Part shown: piece by piece, positions 1 through 8,722 of the stretch | Layout of the letters: the number at the start of each line of letters is the position of its first letter | Numbering within the stretch: position 1 is the stretch's first letter | Assembly: GCA_026706815.1 (NCBI GenBank) | Contig: JAPOYA010000003.1 | Coordinates: 70,680-134,679, forward strand | Origin: Acidimicrobiaceae bacterium | Lineage (GTDB): Bacteria > Actinomycetota > Acidimicrobiia > Acidimicrobiales > Aldehydirespiratoraceae | Length of the DNA stretch: 64,000 nt | Direction: 5' to 3' | Notes under the pieces: model-generated | Database searches by the model: none | The model's input: only the letters and a program-made list of their open reading frames with translations | What the model was told of the DNA's origin: nothing | Program-made: the position numbers and the translations under genes

Positions 1-205
1 CCTCACACACCCAAACCTCCGCCATCAAAACTCCCCTCAATCTCCTACCTCATCCCCCCCCCCCCACCCACCCCCCCAACACCCCCCCCCACACCCCCCC
101 CCCCCCCCCCCCCCCCCCCGTCAACTCAGCGAGTGAATCCCCGGCGACGCGATCAACACAGGCAGCAAAACCACACCACACAACTCGCCCACCCACCTTC
201 CTCCC
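1..205. other. C-rich low-complexity left edge
   Basis: The first ~120 bases are almost only C and A, with C homopolymers up to about 25 nt near 96-119, followed by ordinary sequence. No gene is visible. The composition is unlike the rest of the window and looks like a contig-end or sequencing artefact, although a real low-complexity tract cannot be excluded. Confidence 0.7.
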
Positions 206-1975
206 TCATCGGTCGCCGATGACCTCGAGGTTGTTGCGCGGCTCGGGCCGACTCGGCATCAAGAACGCAGCGCGTTCCCAATCCGATCTCGCCGCTTCAA
301 CGTCACCCAGGTAGTACCACGCTGTGCCTCGTTTCAAATACGAGTCTCCGTTCGACGGTTGGGACGCGACCAACGAAGAGAGGGTCTCAACCGACTCGGC
401 GGCGAACCGACTCTCGCCGGTCAGCCTGTAGCCTTGCAGTAGCGAATCCGACAACGCCCGCGCCACCGGCCCATTTCCGGGATTGTGTTCCACCCCCTCT
501 CTGAGCCGCTGGATCCCGTGCTCGACCAACGAGATCTCGGGGGACTCTGACAACAGGGCGCCGAGCAGAAGATAACTGAGATCGTCGAACGGTCGATGCG
601 AAGCGGCAGCCTCAAGATCAAGATACGCCTCGGAGTACGACCGAGACTCGAACGCCGACGCGTAGAGGCGGTCGTTGCGCACAACGGAACCGGCGTTGAT
701 GCACAGCGCTGCCACAACCATTGCAGCGACCGCATTGACCGGCCGTGGCAGCCTGCGGACTGCGACACCCGAGTCAGCCACAAGCACGCCGATCAACAGC
801 CACCAGACGAGGTCTGAAGTCGGGTGTGCAAAAAGAGCCTGCTGTTGCAACGCGTAGGCGACAACACCGAAACCCAGCGCCAACCGGATCAAGTCGCCGT
901 TGCGGACCGCTCTCACTGCCAACCAACTCACCAGCGCGAGCACCGCCGCGTAAAGAACACCTGCCGCCACGCCGAACGACACCGCAAAGTCCAAGACCCC
1001 GTTATGGACTCGGTCTATCGGAGTGCTGCTGTCGATCTCGACGGCCGTCTGTTCGCCCAGATGCTCCTCGAACGCTGTCTCGAACATTTCAGGACCCACC
1101 CCGAGCAGCGGACTGTCGCGGGTCGCCGCGAAGCCGACCTCCCAGATCGAGACCCGCTCGCCGAAATCGCCTGCTGCGGACTGCCAGCGGCCTGTGAAGC
1201 CGGTGGCGATCAGCCCCACCAGCACCGCCGCAACCAACAACCGGCGCGAACGGCCCCGCAGGCGAACCAGCCCCACCGCAACTCCCAGCACCGCGGCCGT
1301 CAACCAGGCCGCGCGTGTCTCAGCTCCCATGATGTTGACCAACGCACCAACCACAGCCAACCAACCAGCCCAACGCCACCTGTCCCGCCTATCTGCGGCA
1401 ACCGCCGCCAACGGGCCGACCAGGATCAAGAAACCCGACAGAACCGCCGGGTTCCCCAAGGTCGCACGCACACGGCCCCTGAACTCGACGAGTTGAGGGT
1501 CGACCTCCCACCCGGCGAGTTCCGCGACGCCCAGCGCCGACACGGCGACCACCGCAACAACCGCGACCTTCACGAGAGACTCGAGAACAGCATCGCCATA
1601 GCGGCGCCGCAATGACAACCCCACAACAGCGGCAAGCGCGAAACCGAACCAAGCCAGCATTCCCACCTGCCGCTGCGGCGCGCCGAGCAGTGACCGCCAG
1701 ACCGATTCGCTGGCAAAGGTCGCAACCACCATCAACCCTCCGAGCGTCGAAGCGATCACTGAAGGCATCCCGGTCGGGACAACCAGCCCCGAACCGCGAC
1801 TGAGCACCGCCACCAGCACCAGCAGGCCAACACCGGCAACAAGCACTTTGCTCGCCACGTACCCGTTGTAGCCCCGCGGATCGAACACGACCACAGCGCC
1901 GACCACCACCAACCCCAACCCGGCCGATACCGGCCACGGGATCCTCTCAGAGGTGACGCGTACGGTCCCGCTCAC
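206..1975 (-). CDS. O-antigen ligase/polymerase-like membrane protein with C-terminal TPR-like region
   Basis: 589 residues. The first ~430 are a series of hydrophobic segments. The segment order fits the Wzy_C/O-antigen ligase family: an early loop with LLGAPQRQVG, then GNPAVLSGF, ETRAAWL, and the large extracytoplasmic loop with SPLLGVGPEMFE and VHNGVLDFAV. The last ~150 residues are helical with TPR-like spacing (AAASHRPFDD, GDSYLKRGTAWYYLGD). Family members transfer or polymerise lipid-linked glycans at the outer face of the membrane. The GTG start overlaps the stop of the upstream transpeptidase lipoprotein gene by 4 bp (GTGA), so the two are translationally coupled and probably serve envelope assembly. 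Family confidence is good; the exact substrate is unknown. Confidence 0.8.
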   Translation of the reverse strand: MSGTVRVTSERIPWPVSAGLGLVVVGAVVVFDPRGYNGYVASKVLVAGVGLLVLVAVLSRGSGLVVPTGMPSVIASTLGGLMVVATFASESVWRSLLGAPQRQVGMLAWFGFALAAVVGLSLRRRYGDAVLESLVKVAVVAVVAVSALGVAELAGWEVDPQLVEFRGRVRATLGNPAVLSGFLILVGPLAAVAADRRDRWRWAGWLAVVGALVNIMGAETRAAWLTAAVLGVAVGLVRLRGRSRRLLVAAVLVGLIATGFTGRWQSAAGDFGERVSIWEVGFAATRDSPLLGVGPEMFETAFEEHLGEQTAVEIDSSTPIDRVHNGVLDFAVSFGVAAGVLYAAVLALVSWLAVRAVRNGDLIRLALGFGVVAYALQQQALFAHPTSDLVWWLLIGVLVADSGVAVRRLPRPVNAVAAMVVAALCINAGSVVRNDRLYASAFESRSYSEAYLDLEAAASHRPFDDLSYLLLGALLSESPEISLVEHGIQRLREGVEHNPGNGPVARALSDSLLQGYRLTGESRFAAESVETLSSLVASQPSNGDSYLKRGTAWYYLGDVEAARSDWERAAFLMPSRPEPRNNLEVIGDR

Positions 1976-2973
1976 GGCGGGACCACAGGTTCGATTCCGT
2001 CTGCCACCAGACGGAAGATCTGTGCGGGCCAGCCGCCGCCTGAGATGTTAGGAACGAATGTCGGTGGATCGTCCGCTGAGAGTTCATCAACAGAGACCGA
2101 TCCGACCCACACCACGATGGTGTGAGTGCCGGTGCTTCCCGCGAACCATGCATCGGTCTGCCCGATAGCCGTTCCGGTCTTCCCGAATGGCATGTCAGCG
2201 CCGTCCGCAGCGACACCGGTGCCTTGAGTGACCACCAGTCGCAGCAGCGAGCGAACCGTCCCAGCTGTTGTTTCAGAGACGTATCTTCCGCTGGCGGCAA
2301 CGACCGTCGAGCCGTCCTGTGTGGTTATCTCCCGCGTCTCGCCGTCATTGGCGATCGCCACCATGAGCGCTGCGATCGACTCCATCGACACGGGATGGAC
2401 CCCAAGGAGCACCGTCGGTGTGTGCTCCAAGAGCATCCCGAACTGCGCGCCGTGCTCCACGACAGTGCCAGGAGGCGCCCGTTCAAACAGAATCACGAAC
2501 GCTGGATTGATCGATGAGGTGATCGCTTCAGCGACCGTGTATTCGCCTGCTGCGTTGCCGCACGTCATGCGTTCCGGCAACACGATGCATCGCGGCACCT
2601 CGAGGACATCGTCTGGTCGGGTTCCCCATTCGATAGCCGCGGCCAGTATCAGCACCTTCATGACCGAACCGGCCGATCTCGACCCGCCGCCCAGCGGCGC
2701 GCGCGCAGGATCGCCGATCACCACCGAGTCGACGATTCTGCCCGACGAATTCTCGACAACGAGAACCGCAGCGGGCACGCCGTCCCAAACAGTCGAGCGC
2801 ACAGCAGCCTCCAGTCCCGAAAAGCTCGGCAAGTCCGTCGGTTCAGACGAGTCGGGAGATTCCGGGACCTGCCCGATATCGGCTCGTTGACTGCCGCAGC
2901 CTGCAGCCGGTGCTGCCAACACGCCGATCAGCACCGACACCATTACCTTCGACCTCAACGACAACTCACTCAT
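1972..2973 (-). CDS. Penicillin-binding-protein transpeptidase-domain lipoprotein
   Basis: 333 residues from an ATG at 2973; a GTG two codons upstream is the alternative. A hydrophobic signal ends in a lipobox (AAPAAGC, Cys26), so the protein is probably lipid-anchored outside the membrane. All three motifs of the serine transpeptidase fold are present: S-V-M-K at about 103-106, S-I-N at about 154-156 and K-T-G at about 265-267, followed by TDAWFAGSTGTH, which resembles class A PBPs. There is no glycosyltransferase or dimerisation domain, so it is a minimal stand-alone transpeptidase or carboxypeptidase-like protein. It is coupled by a 4-bp overlap to the O-antigen-ligase-like gene downstream. 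Confidence 0.82.
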   Translation of the reverse strand: MSELSLRSKVMVSVLIGVLAAPAAGCGSQRADIGQVPESPDSSEPTDLPSFSGLEAAVRSTVWDGVPAAVLVVENSSGRIVDSVVIGDPARAPLGGGSRSAGSVMKVLILAAAIEWGTRPDDVLEVPRCIVLPERMTCGNAAGEYTVAEAITSSINPAFVILFERAPPGTVVEHGAQFGMLLEHTPTVLLGVHPVSMESIAALMVAIANDGETREITTQDGSTVVAASGRYVSETTAGTVRSLLRLVVTQGTGVAADGADMPFGKTGTAIGQTDAWFAGSTGTHTIVVWVGSVSVDELSADDPPTFVPNISGGGWPAQIFRLVADGIEPVVPP

Positions 2974-3253
2974 GGCCACACTGCCCCCGGGACCACAACA
3001 CAGCTCTGATTCTGCTCACCCAGTCGGTAGCATCGACCTGAGAGGGGATCGACACTACAGAGCCGCAGCGTCCCGACTGCACACTGGTCGATCAAATGCC
3101 CCACAACGCTGTTCCCTCGTGTCCGTTGTTCGGGTGACAACTATTGATGCTCATGTCCAGACGCGCAAGGTCTTCTGATTTCTGGGAGCTTCGACTGCTC
3201 TACCCGGCGCGGGATTATGCGATCAGTGCGGCACCTGATCTATCGTTTCGCCC

Positions 3254-4498
3254 ATGGCGATAGACGGACTCGATCTCATCTCTCCGGTTCGCTACGGCGA
3301 GTCGGGCCCACCGCATGCCCAATGGGAGCAGCTTCGCAAAGAGCCGTTGCAGTATTTCGAGACTGATCAGCGCGAGCCGTTCTGGGCCGTGACCCGTCAC
3401 GCCGACATTGTCGAGATCTCAGCGCGCCCCGAGGACTTCTGCAACAGCAACGGCATCGTCGTGCTGACCGACGAACAACTGGAACGGCGCACCCGCGGCT
3501 ATCCGGTCCAGATGAAGACGATCATCGAGATGGACCCGCCCGACCATCGTGTATTCCGCAAGGTGGCCAGCAGTTTCTTCACACCTCGAGGCATCGAGAG
3601 ACTCGATGAGATCGTGGAGGCCAGCGCCCGCAACGTCATCGACAGCCTCGATCCCGAGGGCGAGGAGGACTTCGTGGAGGCCATCGCCCAGAAGCACCCT
3701 CTGCGGGTCCTGGCGACGATTCTCGGGATCGAGCCGGACCAGGAGACCCAGCTGCTGGAGTTGACCAGCCAGCTGCTCGCCAGCGAAGACCCTGAGCTTC
3801 GACGCCAGGGCGAGAACCGTCACGAGGCCAGCTTCGATCTGATGATGGACTTCTTCAACATGTTCAACACCATCATCGAGGACCGTCGTGCAAACCCCAG
3901 CGACGACCTGGCCGGCATGCTGGCCAACGCCGCCTTCGAGAACGGCGAACCGCTGGGAGACATCGAGACGCTCGGCTACTACCTGATCATCTTCAATGCA
4001 GGGCACGACACGACCCGCCACTCGCTGACCGGAGCGTTCCAAGCGTTCCTCGAACACCCCGAAGAGTTGAAACGCCTGCGTGAGGACCCGAGCCTGCTCA
4101 AGACCGCCGTTGAGGAAGTGGTCCGCTACACGGCGCCGGTCAACTACATGAAGCGGACCGCGACCCGCGATCTTGTGTACGACGGCCACGACATCAAAGA
4201 GGGCGACATTCTCGCGCTCTTCTACGCTTCAGGCAGCCGCGACGAGACCGTCTTTGAAGACCCGCACCGGTTCGACATCGGTCGCAGCCCCAACCGGCAT
4301 CTCGGTTTCGGTTGGGCCGAGCACTACTGTCTGGGCGCCCATCTGGCCCGGGCCAGCATCAAGGCGCTCCTGGCGCAGCTGGCGTCGCGGTTCGAGTCGA
4401 TGGAGCCTGCCGGCGCTGCAGACTACGTGGCGTCGAGCTTCGTGGTGGGACCCAAGCATCTGCCGGTTCGCTACAAGATGCTCGACCCCCAACCGTGA
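3254..4498 (+). CDS. Cytochrome P450
   Basis: 414 residues, normal for a soluble bacterial P450. The I-helix oxygen-binding motif AGHDTTR is at 249-255, the K-helix ExxR (E288-V-V-R291) is present, and the haem-ligand loop FGWAEHYCLG at 352-361 carries the axial Cys359. The overall pattern (MDPPDHR early, NYMKRTATRD, DPHRFDIGR) resembles the actinobacterial CYP124/125/142 group that hydroxylates sterol or branched lipid chains, but the substrate cannot be read from sequence. The usual FGxGxHxC consensus has Ala in place of the second Gly. It stands alone, with about 270 bp upstream holding its promoter; electron-transfer partners are not adjacent. Confidence 0.93.
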   Translation: MAIDGLDLISPVRYGESGPPHAQWEQLRKEPLQYFETDQREPFWAVTRHADIVEISARPEDFCNSNGIVVLTDEQLERRTRGYPVQMKTIIEMDPPDHRVFRKVASSFFTPRGIERLDEIVEASARNVIDSLDPEGEEDFVEAIAQKHPLRVLATILGIEPDQETQLLELTSQLLASEDPELRRQGENRHEASFDLMMDFFNMFNTIIEDRRANPSDDLAGMLANAAFENGEPLGDIETLGYYLIIFNAGHDTTRHSLTGAFQAFLEHPEELKRLREDPSLLKTAVEEVVRYTAPVNYMKRTATRDLVYDGHDIKEGDILALFYASGSRDETVFEDPHRFDIGRSPNRHLGFGWAEHYCLGAHLARASIKALLAQLASRFESMEPAGAADYVASSFVVGPKHLPVRYKMLDPQP

Positions 4499-4605
4499 CG
4501 CTCGGCGAACACCGATTCAGCAGCCGGCTGACAGAGTGATCCTCTGCTTGCGCCCGAGCGTTGAGTGACGTATGGTCAAGCTGTCGCTCGTAAAGGATCA
4601 GCGAC

Positions 4606-5226
4606 ATGAACGGTGGTCAACTCACGCTCCGACAGTGGCCTGAGAGTCCCGGTCGGCCGAGATGGAAAGTTGTGATCGGGGTAACGGCGGTGTTGTTTCT
4701 CTCCTTTTCGGCAGCTAGTCCGGCTCAAGCGAGCAATTTCGGCAGCTACTACGCTGACAACGCCGATCACTATTTCGCGCGCGTGAGCCTGACGACAGAC
4801 GGCACCATAGCTGCAAACTGGGGTGTCACTGAACTCAACTCAAGGACTGATGTAGACACCTTCAATGACGGCACGTGCAAGAGCAACACGGACATTTGCT
4901 TCTACGATGCGAACTACCACACGGATCCATGGATAAAGTCTGTGGCTTGGTGGAAGACACATAACGGTCTCGCCCACTGCAATAGAGCTTCGGGCTTGTT
5001 CGGACTCGGCAACCGTTGCGAACGATGGTACGTGTTGTTCGACGTTGCCGACATGAACCGCATGACGACTTGGGAAGTGCAAGAACTTGGTTGCCATGAA
5101 GTCGGCCATACCGTCGGACTGAAGCACACTATCAACGATGCATCATGCATGAAGACCGAAAAAGCTGGCCGATCAAGCAAAACTCTGAGCTGGCATGACA
5201 TCTCCCATGTCAATAATCGGCACTGA
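4606..5226 (+). CDS. Secreted metzincin-like zinc metalloprotease
   Basis: 206 residues with a signal peptide (hydrophobic 22-38, cleavage probably after AQA at about 42). The zinc-binding signature HEVGHTVGLKH occupies 164-174 and matches HExxHxxGxxH of matrixin/metzincin proteases, with His164, His168 and His174 as ligands and Glu165 as catalytic base. A Met at 182 follows in SCMKT and could be the Met-turn. Four to six cysteines suggest disulphides in an exported enzyme. Codon use and base composition are less GC-rich than the flanking genes, suggesting transfer. No propeptide cysteine switch is obvious. Substrate unknown. Confidence 0.72.
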   Translation: MNGGQLTLRQWPESPGRPRWKVVIGVTAVLFLSFSAASPAQASNFGSYYADNADHYFARVSLTTDGTIAANWGVTELNSRTDVDTFNDGTCKSNTDICFYDANYHTDPWIKSVAWWKTHNGLAHCNRASGLFGLGNRCERWYVLFDVADMNRMTTWEVQELGCHEVGHTVGLKHTINDASCMKTEKAGRSSKTLSWHDISHVNNRH

Positions 5227-5252
5227 CGAAGACGCGAAACTGGATGGAAGCG

Positions 5253-5999
5253 ATGAAAATCTCCACATATGCCACAAGGAAGGCCACTTTGGCACTAATA
5301 GCCGTGTGTCTTGGGGTCAGCTGCGGCAGTGGCGACGACACTGTGGACAGAATCACGTCGACTGGTTTGGAGCCTGGAGTGGAGGCATTCTCGGTGGCTC
5401 TGGGCGCTGGCTGGTCCGCGGACTCCTCAAGTGCGGCTAACAGCCTTGAGGACTATGTCGAGGGTTCGGACGCGGTGGTCGAGGCCCGGCTTGTGGGCGT
5501 TAGCGATGGACCGGTAATACAGGTTGACGAGCAACCGGACAGCCCTACGTTGTCTTTCGTGTATGTCCGATTCCAGCCTGTGGACACTATCACCGGGGAA
5601 CTGCGCACCGACGCGGCCAGTGAGATCCGCATCGAGTATCCGAGGCCCCCGGGTGCCACAGCCGCCGCCCTTGAGGAACTGATACCAGGACAACCCAACG
5701 CCATATTGTTCATTGAGGATCCGCGGGCGACGCTGGACGGGTTCTCGGTGCCGCATGTGTACCTAGCGACCGGAGAGGCCGGAATAGTACTTGAGAGCAA
5801 CAGCCAGAACTCGCCTCTGGTAGTACTGGCCAATGACGCGTCGGAAGGAACCGGCGCTGCCTTCGGATATGATACGTTCTCTGAGCTGAGCGGCGCTATT
5901 GCTGTCGCCAGCGAAAGCTTCGGTGATCCGATGCCGACGAATTCAGTCGTCCCCGCGCCCTTGGATGCCACTAACAGTACTGGCCATGTTCGCGAATAG
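5253..5999 (+). CDS. Hypothetical exported protein, lipoprotein-like
   Basis: About 248 residues from the ATG at 5253; another ATG at 5244 gives three more residues. The N terminus has lysines, a hydrophobic core and a cysteine at about 24 in LGVSC, compatible with an exported lipoprotein, although the lipobox is imperfect. The mature part is acidic and has repeated valine-rich stretches (SFVYVRFQPVDTITGE, NAILFIEDPR) that look like a beta-rich fold. No family recognised. It follows the metzincin gene by 26 bp and overlaps the next small gene by 14 bp, so the three form one probable transcription unit of secreted products. Confidence 0.6.
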   Translation: MKISTYATRKATLALIAVCLGVSCGSGDDTVDRITSTGLEPGVEAFSVALGAGWSADSSSAANSLEDYVEGSDAVVEARLVGVSDGPVIQVDEQPDSPTLSFVYVRFQPVDTITGELRTDAASEIRIEYPRPPGATAAALEELIPGQPNAILFIEDPRATLDGFSVPHVYLATGEAGIVLESNSQNSPLVVLANDASEGTGAAFGYDTFSELSGAIAVASESFGDPMPTNSVVPAPLDATNSTGHVRE

Positions 6000-6453
6000 C
6001 GGTCTCCGGCTTCTGTTATGCGCGTTGTGCCTCGGGTTGGCTCTAACCGTTAGCTGCTCGAAAGAAACCCGCGTGAGAGCCGCATGTGAGCAGGATATAG
6101 AAGATGTCCATTATTTCTCTATGTGGCAGGACAACACCGGGGCTTGTGTCTCTAGTTCGATTATGTTCGAGTTGCGATGCGAGTCCAACCACCGCCTTTC
6201 AATTCACCTGGGACTCACAGAAACTGGAATGATAGTTTCGTACGATCAATCCGATGCAATAGATCTGTGGTATCAGAGAACCGACTCAACCATCGCAGAA
6301 TTGCCGTTAGATGCGATGCCCACAGGACTGTTCAGCCGAGAGCGGGAACTCTATATCGCAGCGGACCACGAATCGGCCTATGTGCGAACGGAACAGAAGA
6401 TTGAAATATGGCAGAGATACAACAACCTCGCCTGCTCATCTCCCAATCCTTGA
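5986..6453 (+). CDS. Hypothetical small exported protein
   Basis: 155 residues starting at the ATG at 5986, which overlaps the end of the preceding gene. I chose this start because the signal-like sequence (hydrophobic core then LALTVSC) begins here. The mature region has four more cysteines and no recognised domain. Base composition is clearly lower in GC than the chromosomal average here. It is the last gene of the 4606-6453 secreted cluster. Function not inferred. Confidence 0.5.
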   Translation: MFANSGLRLLLCALCLGLALTVSCSKETRVRAACEQDIEDVHYFSMWQDNTGACVSSSIMFELRCESNHRLSIHLGLTETGMIVSYDQSDAIDLWYQRTDSTIAELPLDAMPTGLFSRERELYIAADHESAYVRTEQKIEIWQRYNNLACSSPNP

Positions 6454-6671
6454 CTGAGATCCTCCGCCGGGAATCATAAGTCTCGCCATTCCCCTACGGA
6501 TCGGAGCTAGATATCGTTCGCGTGAGGTTGTTAGCGTGTGATGCGGGAGGGTCGTCTACGGCGATGTGACGCCAGGCATCACCCGATAACTGAGCCCGCC
6601 TTGCCAATGCGCGCCGGCGCTCCGATACGATGCCTGCGACTCACACGGCTTGCCCTTAGGAGGCGACAAAG

Positions 6672-8663
6672 ATGACCAGTACCCGTCCGAAGAAACCGAT
6701 CGCAGTGCTGGCCATGGTGTCTGCGGTGCTCGCATCGCTGACTCTGTCAGCCGGAGCGCAGACTCCTCAACCCATCAGCGCCGACACCTTCACACTCATC
6801 ATCCTGCACAACAACGACGGTGAGTCGAAGCTCCTGCCCGACGAGGATGCCGGGCTCCCCGGCGTGGCCCGGTTCGCCGCCCAGATGAAGCAGATGCAGG
6901 CCCTCGCGGCACCCGTCGGCGACGGAGTGATCACCCTCACTTCGGGCGACAACTTCCTGGCCTCCCAGGAACTCGGGGTCTCTCTGGCACGCGAAGGCGC
7001 CCTCTACGATTCGATAGCCCTCAGCGGGCTGTACGACGCCATGGCGCTGGGCAACCACGACTTCGACCTGGGGCCGGAGGTGACAGCCCGGTTCATCGAG
7101 GGATTCGACCCGGCCATCCCGTTCCTGTCCGCCAACGCCGACTTCTCAGACGAGCCCTCGCTCGCAGCGCTGGTCGAGGCCGGCACTCTGGCCGCGAGCA
7201 CGATCATCGAGACCGGAGGGCAGCAGATCGGGGTGATCGGGGCCGTGACTCCTCTACTCCCCAACATCTCCTCGCCCCGCAATGTCGTGGTCTCCGATGT
7301 GCTGGCCGCAGTCTCTGCCGAAGCTGAGTCGCTGACTGAGCGGGGGGTCAACAAGATAATCCTGGTCAGCCATCTCCAGGACGTCGACGAGGAGATCGAT
7401 CTCATAGCCTCCCTGTCCGGCGTCGATGTGGTCATCGCCGGCGGGGGCGACGACCTGCTCCGCAACGACGGCGACACCTGTATGCCCGATGACGAGCCGG
7501 CCGGCCCCTACCCGACCCTGGTCGCCGACTCCGACGACGTCGAGGTGCCGGTGATCACCGCGCCGGGCGGTTACCGCTGCATCGGCGCGCTCATCGTCAC
7601 CTTCGACGCTGACGGCAACATCGTCAACACGACCGGCCGCTCCACAGCGGTCAGCTTCGCCGTGACGCCGGACCCGGATGTGCAGTCCAACGTGGTCGAG
7701 CCTCTCGCGGAGGCAGTGGCCGAGGTCGACGCCGACGTGATCGGCACCAGCGAGGTCGATTTGGACGGACGCCGCGCCATGGTGCGCACAACCTCCACCA
7801 ACCAGGGCAACCTGCACGCCGACGCTCTGCGGGCCACCGGCGCCAACCTCGCCGAATCCTTCGGGATCTCCCCACCCGACGTCGCCATCCAGAACGGCGG
7901 GGGGATCCGCAACGACGCGGTGATCCCGGCAGGTGACGTCACCACCGGCGACACCTGGGACATCGCCCCGTTCCGCAACTTCGTGGTGGTAGTGGAGATC
8001 CCGCGTGAGACCTTCCATGTGCTGCTCGAGCAGGCAGTCGACCGGATCCCCGGCGCGGGCGGCCAGTTCGCGCAGATCTCAGGGTTCACCATGTCCTACG
8101 ACCCGACGGCGGTGGCGCGTGAGACCGACCGCGCGGGTGACTGCTCGCTCATCGGCGACCCGGGCGCCAGGGTGCGCGATGTGGTCCTCGACGACGGGAC
8201 TGTCATCGTCTCCGACGGTGCCGTGGTGCCCGGCGATCCGCTGATGCTGGCAACCATCGACTTCCTCGCCGGAGGCGGAGACTGCTACCCGCTCGCGGAT
8301 CTTGAGTTCACCAAGCTGGGGGTCAGCTACCAGCAGGCGCTCGCCGAGTACATCTCGGTTGACCTGGGCGGCGAGATCACAGCGGACGACTACCCGGTGG
8401 GCGGCGACAACCGCATCATCGCCGTTGCGCCCGAGCCCGAGCCGGAACCAGAGCCTGAACCAGAGCCCGAGCCAGAACCGACCACGGTCACCGTCGTGCG
8501 CGGCAACACTCTCTGGAGGCTCGCCGCCGTCCACCTGGGCTCCGGTGCCCGCTGGTCGGAGATATACGAGTTGAACATGGGCAGGGTCCAAGCTGATGGA
8601 CGGCGCCTGACCAACCCGCATTTGATCCTGATCGGCTGGGTGTTGGAACTGCCGGCGGCCTGA
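6672..8663 (+). CDS. 5'-nucleotidase / UshA-like metallophosphoesterase with LysM tail
   Basis: 663 residues with a signal peptide. Metallophosphoesterase motifs run in order: LHNNDGESK (first metal site), TSGDNF, ALGNHDFD, and a later His-containing stretch VSHLQDVDEE. The 5'-nucleotidase C-terminal substrate domain follows (QNGGGIRND at about 410, TIDFLAGGGDCY). A long Pro-Glu dipeptide repeat (about residues 584-600) links to a C-terminal LysM-like domain (GNTLWRLAAVHLG...) that would bind peptidoglycan. The enzyme is therefore likely held at the cell wall while hydrolysing extracellular nucleotides. The ATG is preceded by a strong AGGAGG at 6659-6664. It ends 10 bp before a large inverted repeat. 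Confidence 0.88.
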   Translation: MTSTRPKKPIAVLAMVSAVLASLTLSAGAQTPQPISADTFTLIILHNNDGESKLLPDEDAGLPGVARFAAQMKQMQALAAPVGDGVITLTSGDNFLASQELGVSLAREGALYDSIALSGLYDAMALGNHDFDLGPEVTARFIEGFDPAIPFLSANADFSDEPSLAALVEAGTLAASTIIETGGQQIGVIGAVTPLLPNISSPRNVVVSDVLAAVSAEAESLTERGVNKIILVSHLQDVDEEIDLIASLSGVDVVIAGGGDDLLRNDGDTCMPDDEPAGPYPTLVADSDDVEVPVITAPGGYRCIGALIVTFDADGNIVNTTGRSTAVSFAVTPDPDVQSNVVEPLAEAVAEVDADVIGTSEVDLDGRRAMVRTTSTNQGNLHADALRATGANLAESFGISPPDVAIQNGGGIRNDAVIPAGDVTTGDTWDIAPFRNFVVVVEIPRETFHVLLEQAVDRIPGAGGQFAQISGFTMSYDPTAVARETDRAGDCSLIGDPGARVRDVVLDDGTVIVSDGAVVPGDPLMLATIDFLAGGGDCYPLADLEFTKLGVSYQQALAEYISVDLGGEITADDYPVGGDNRIIAVAPEPEPEPEPEPEPEPEPTTVTVVRGNTLWRLAAVHLGSGARWSEIYELNMGRVQADGRRLTNPHLILIGWVLELPAA

Positions 8664-8673
8664 CGCTCCCAAT

Positions 8674-8722
8674 CCACGACCCCAACCGGAACGGTTCGAA
8701 CTGTTCTAGGTTGGGGTCGTGG
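8674..8722. promoter_or_regulatory. 14-bp perfect inverted repeat enclosing the acyl-CoA dehydrogenase start
   Basis: CCACGACCCCAACC at 8674-8687 is the exact reverse complement of 8709-8722. The 21-nt interval is itself nearly palindromic around TTCGAA. The right arm contains the Shine-Dalgarno-like GGTTGGGG and the GTG start at 8719. It could be an operator, a terminator for the upstream nucleotidase gene, or an RNA hairpin that hides the ribosome binding site. Confidence 0.7.
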
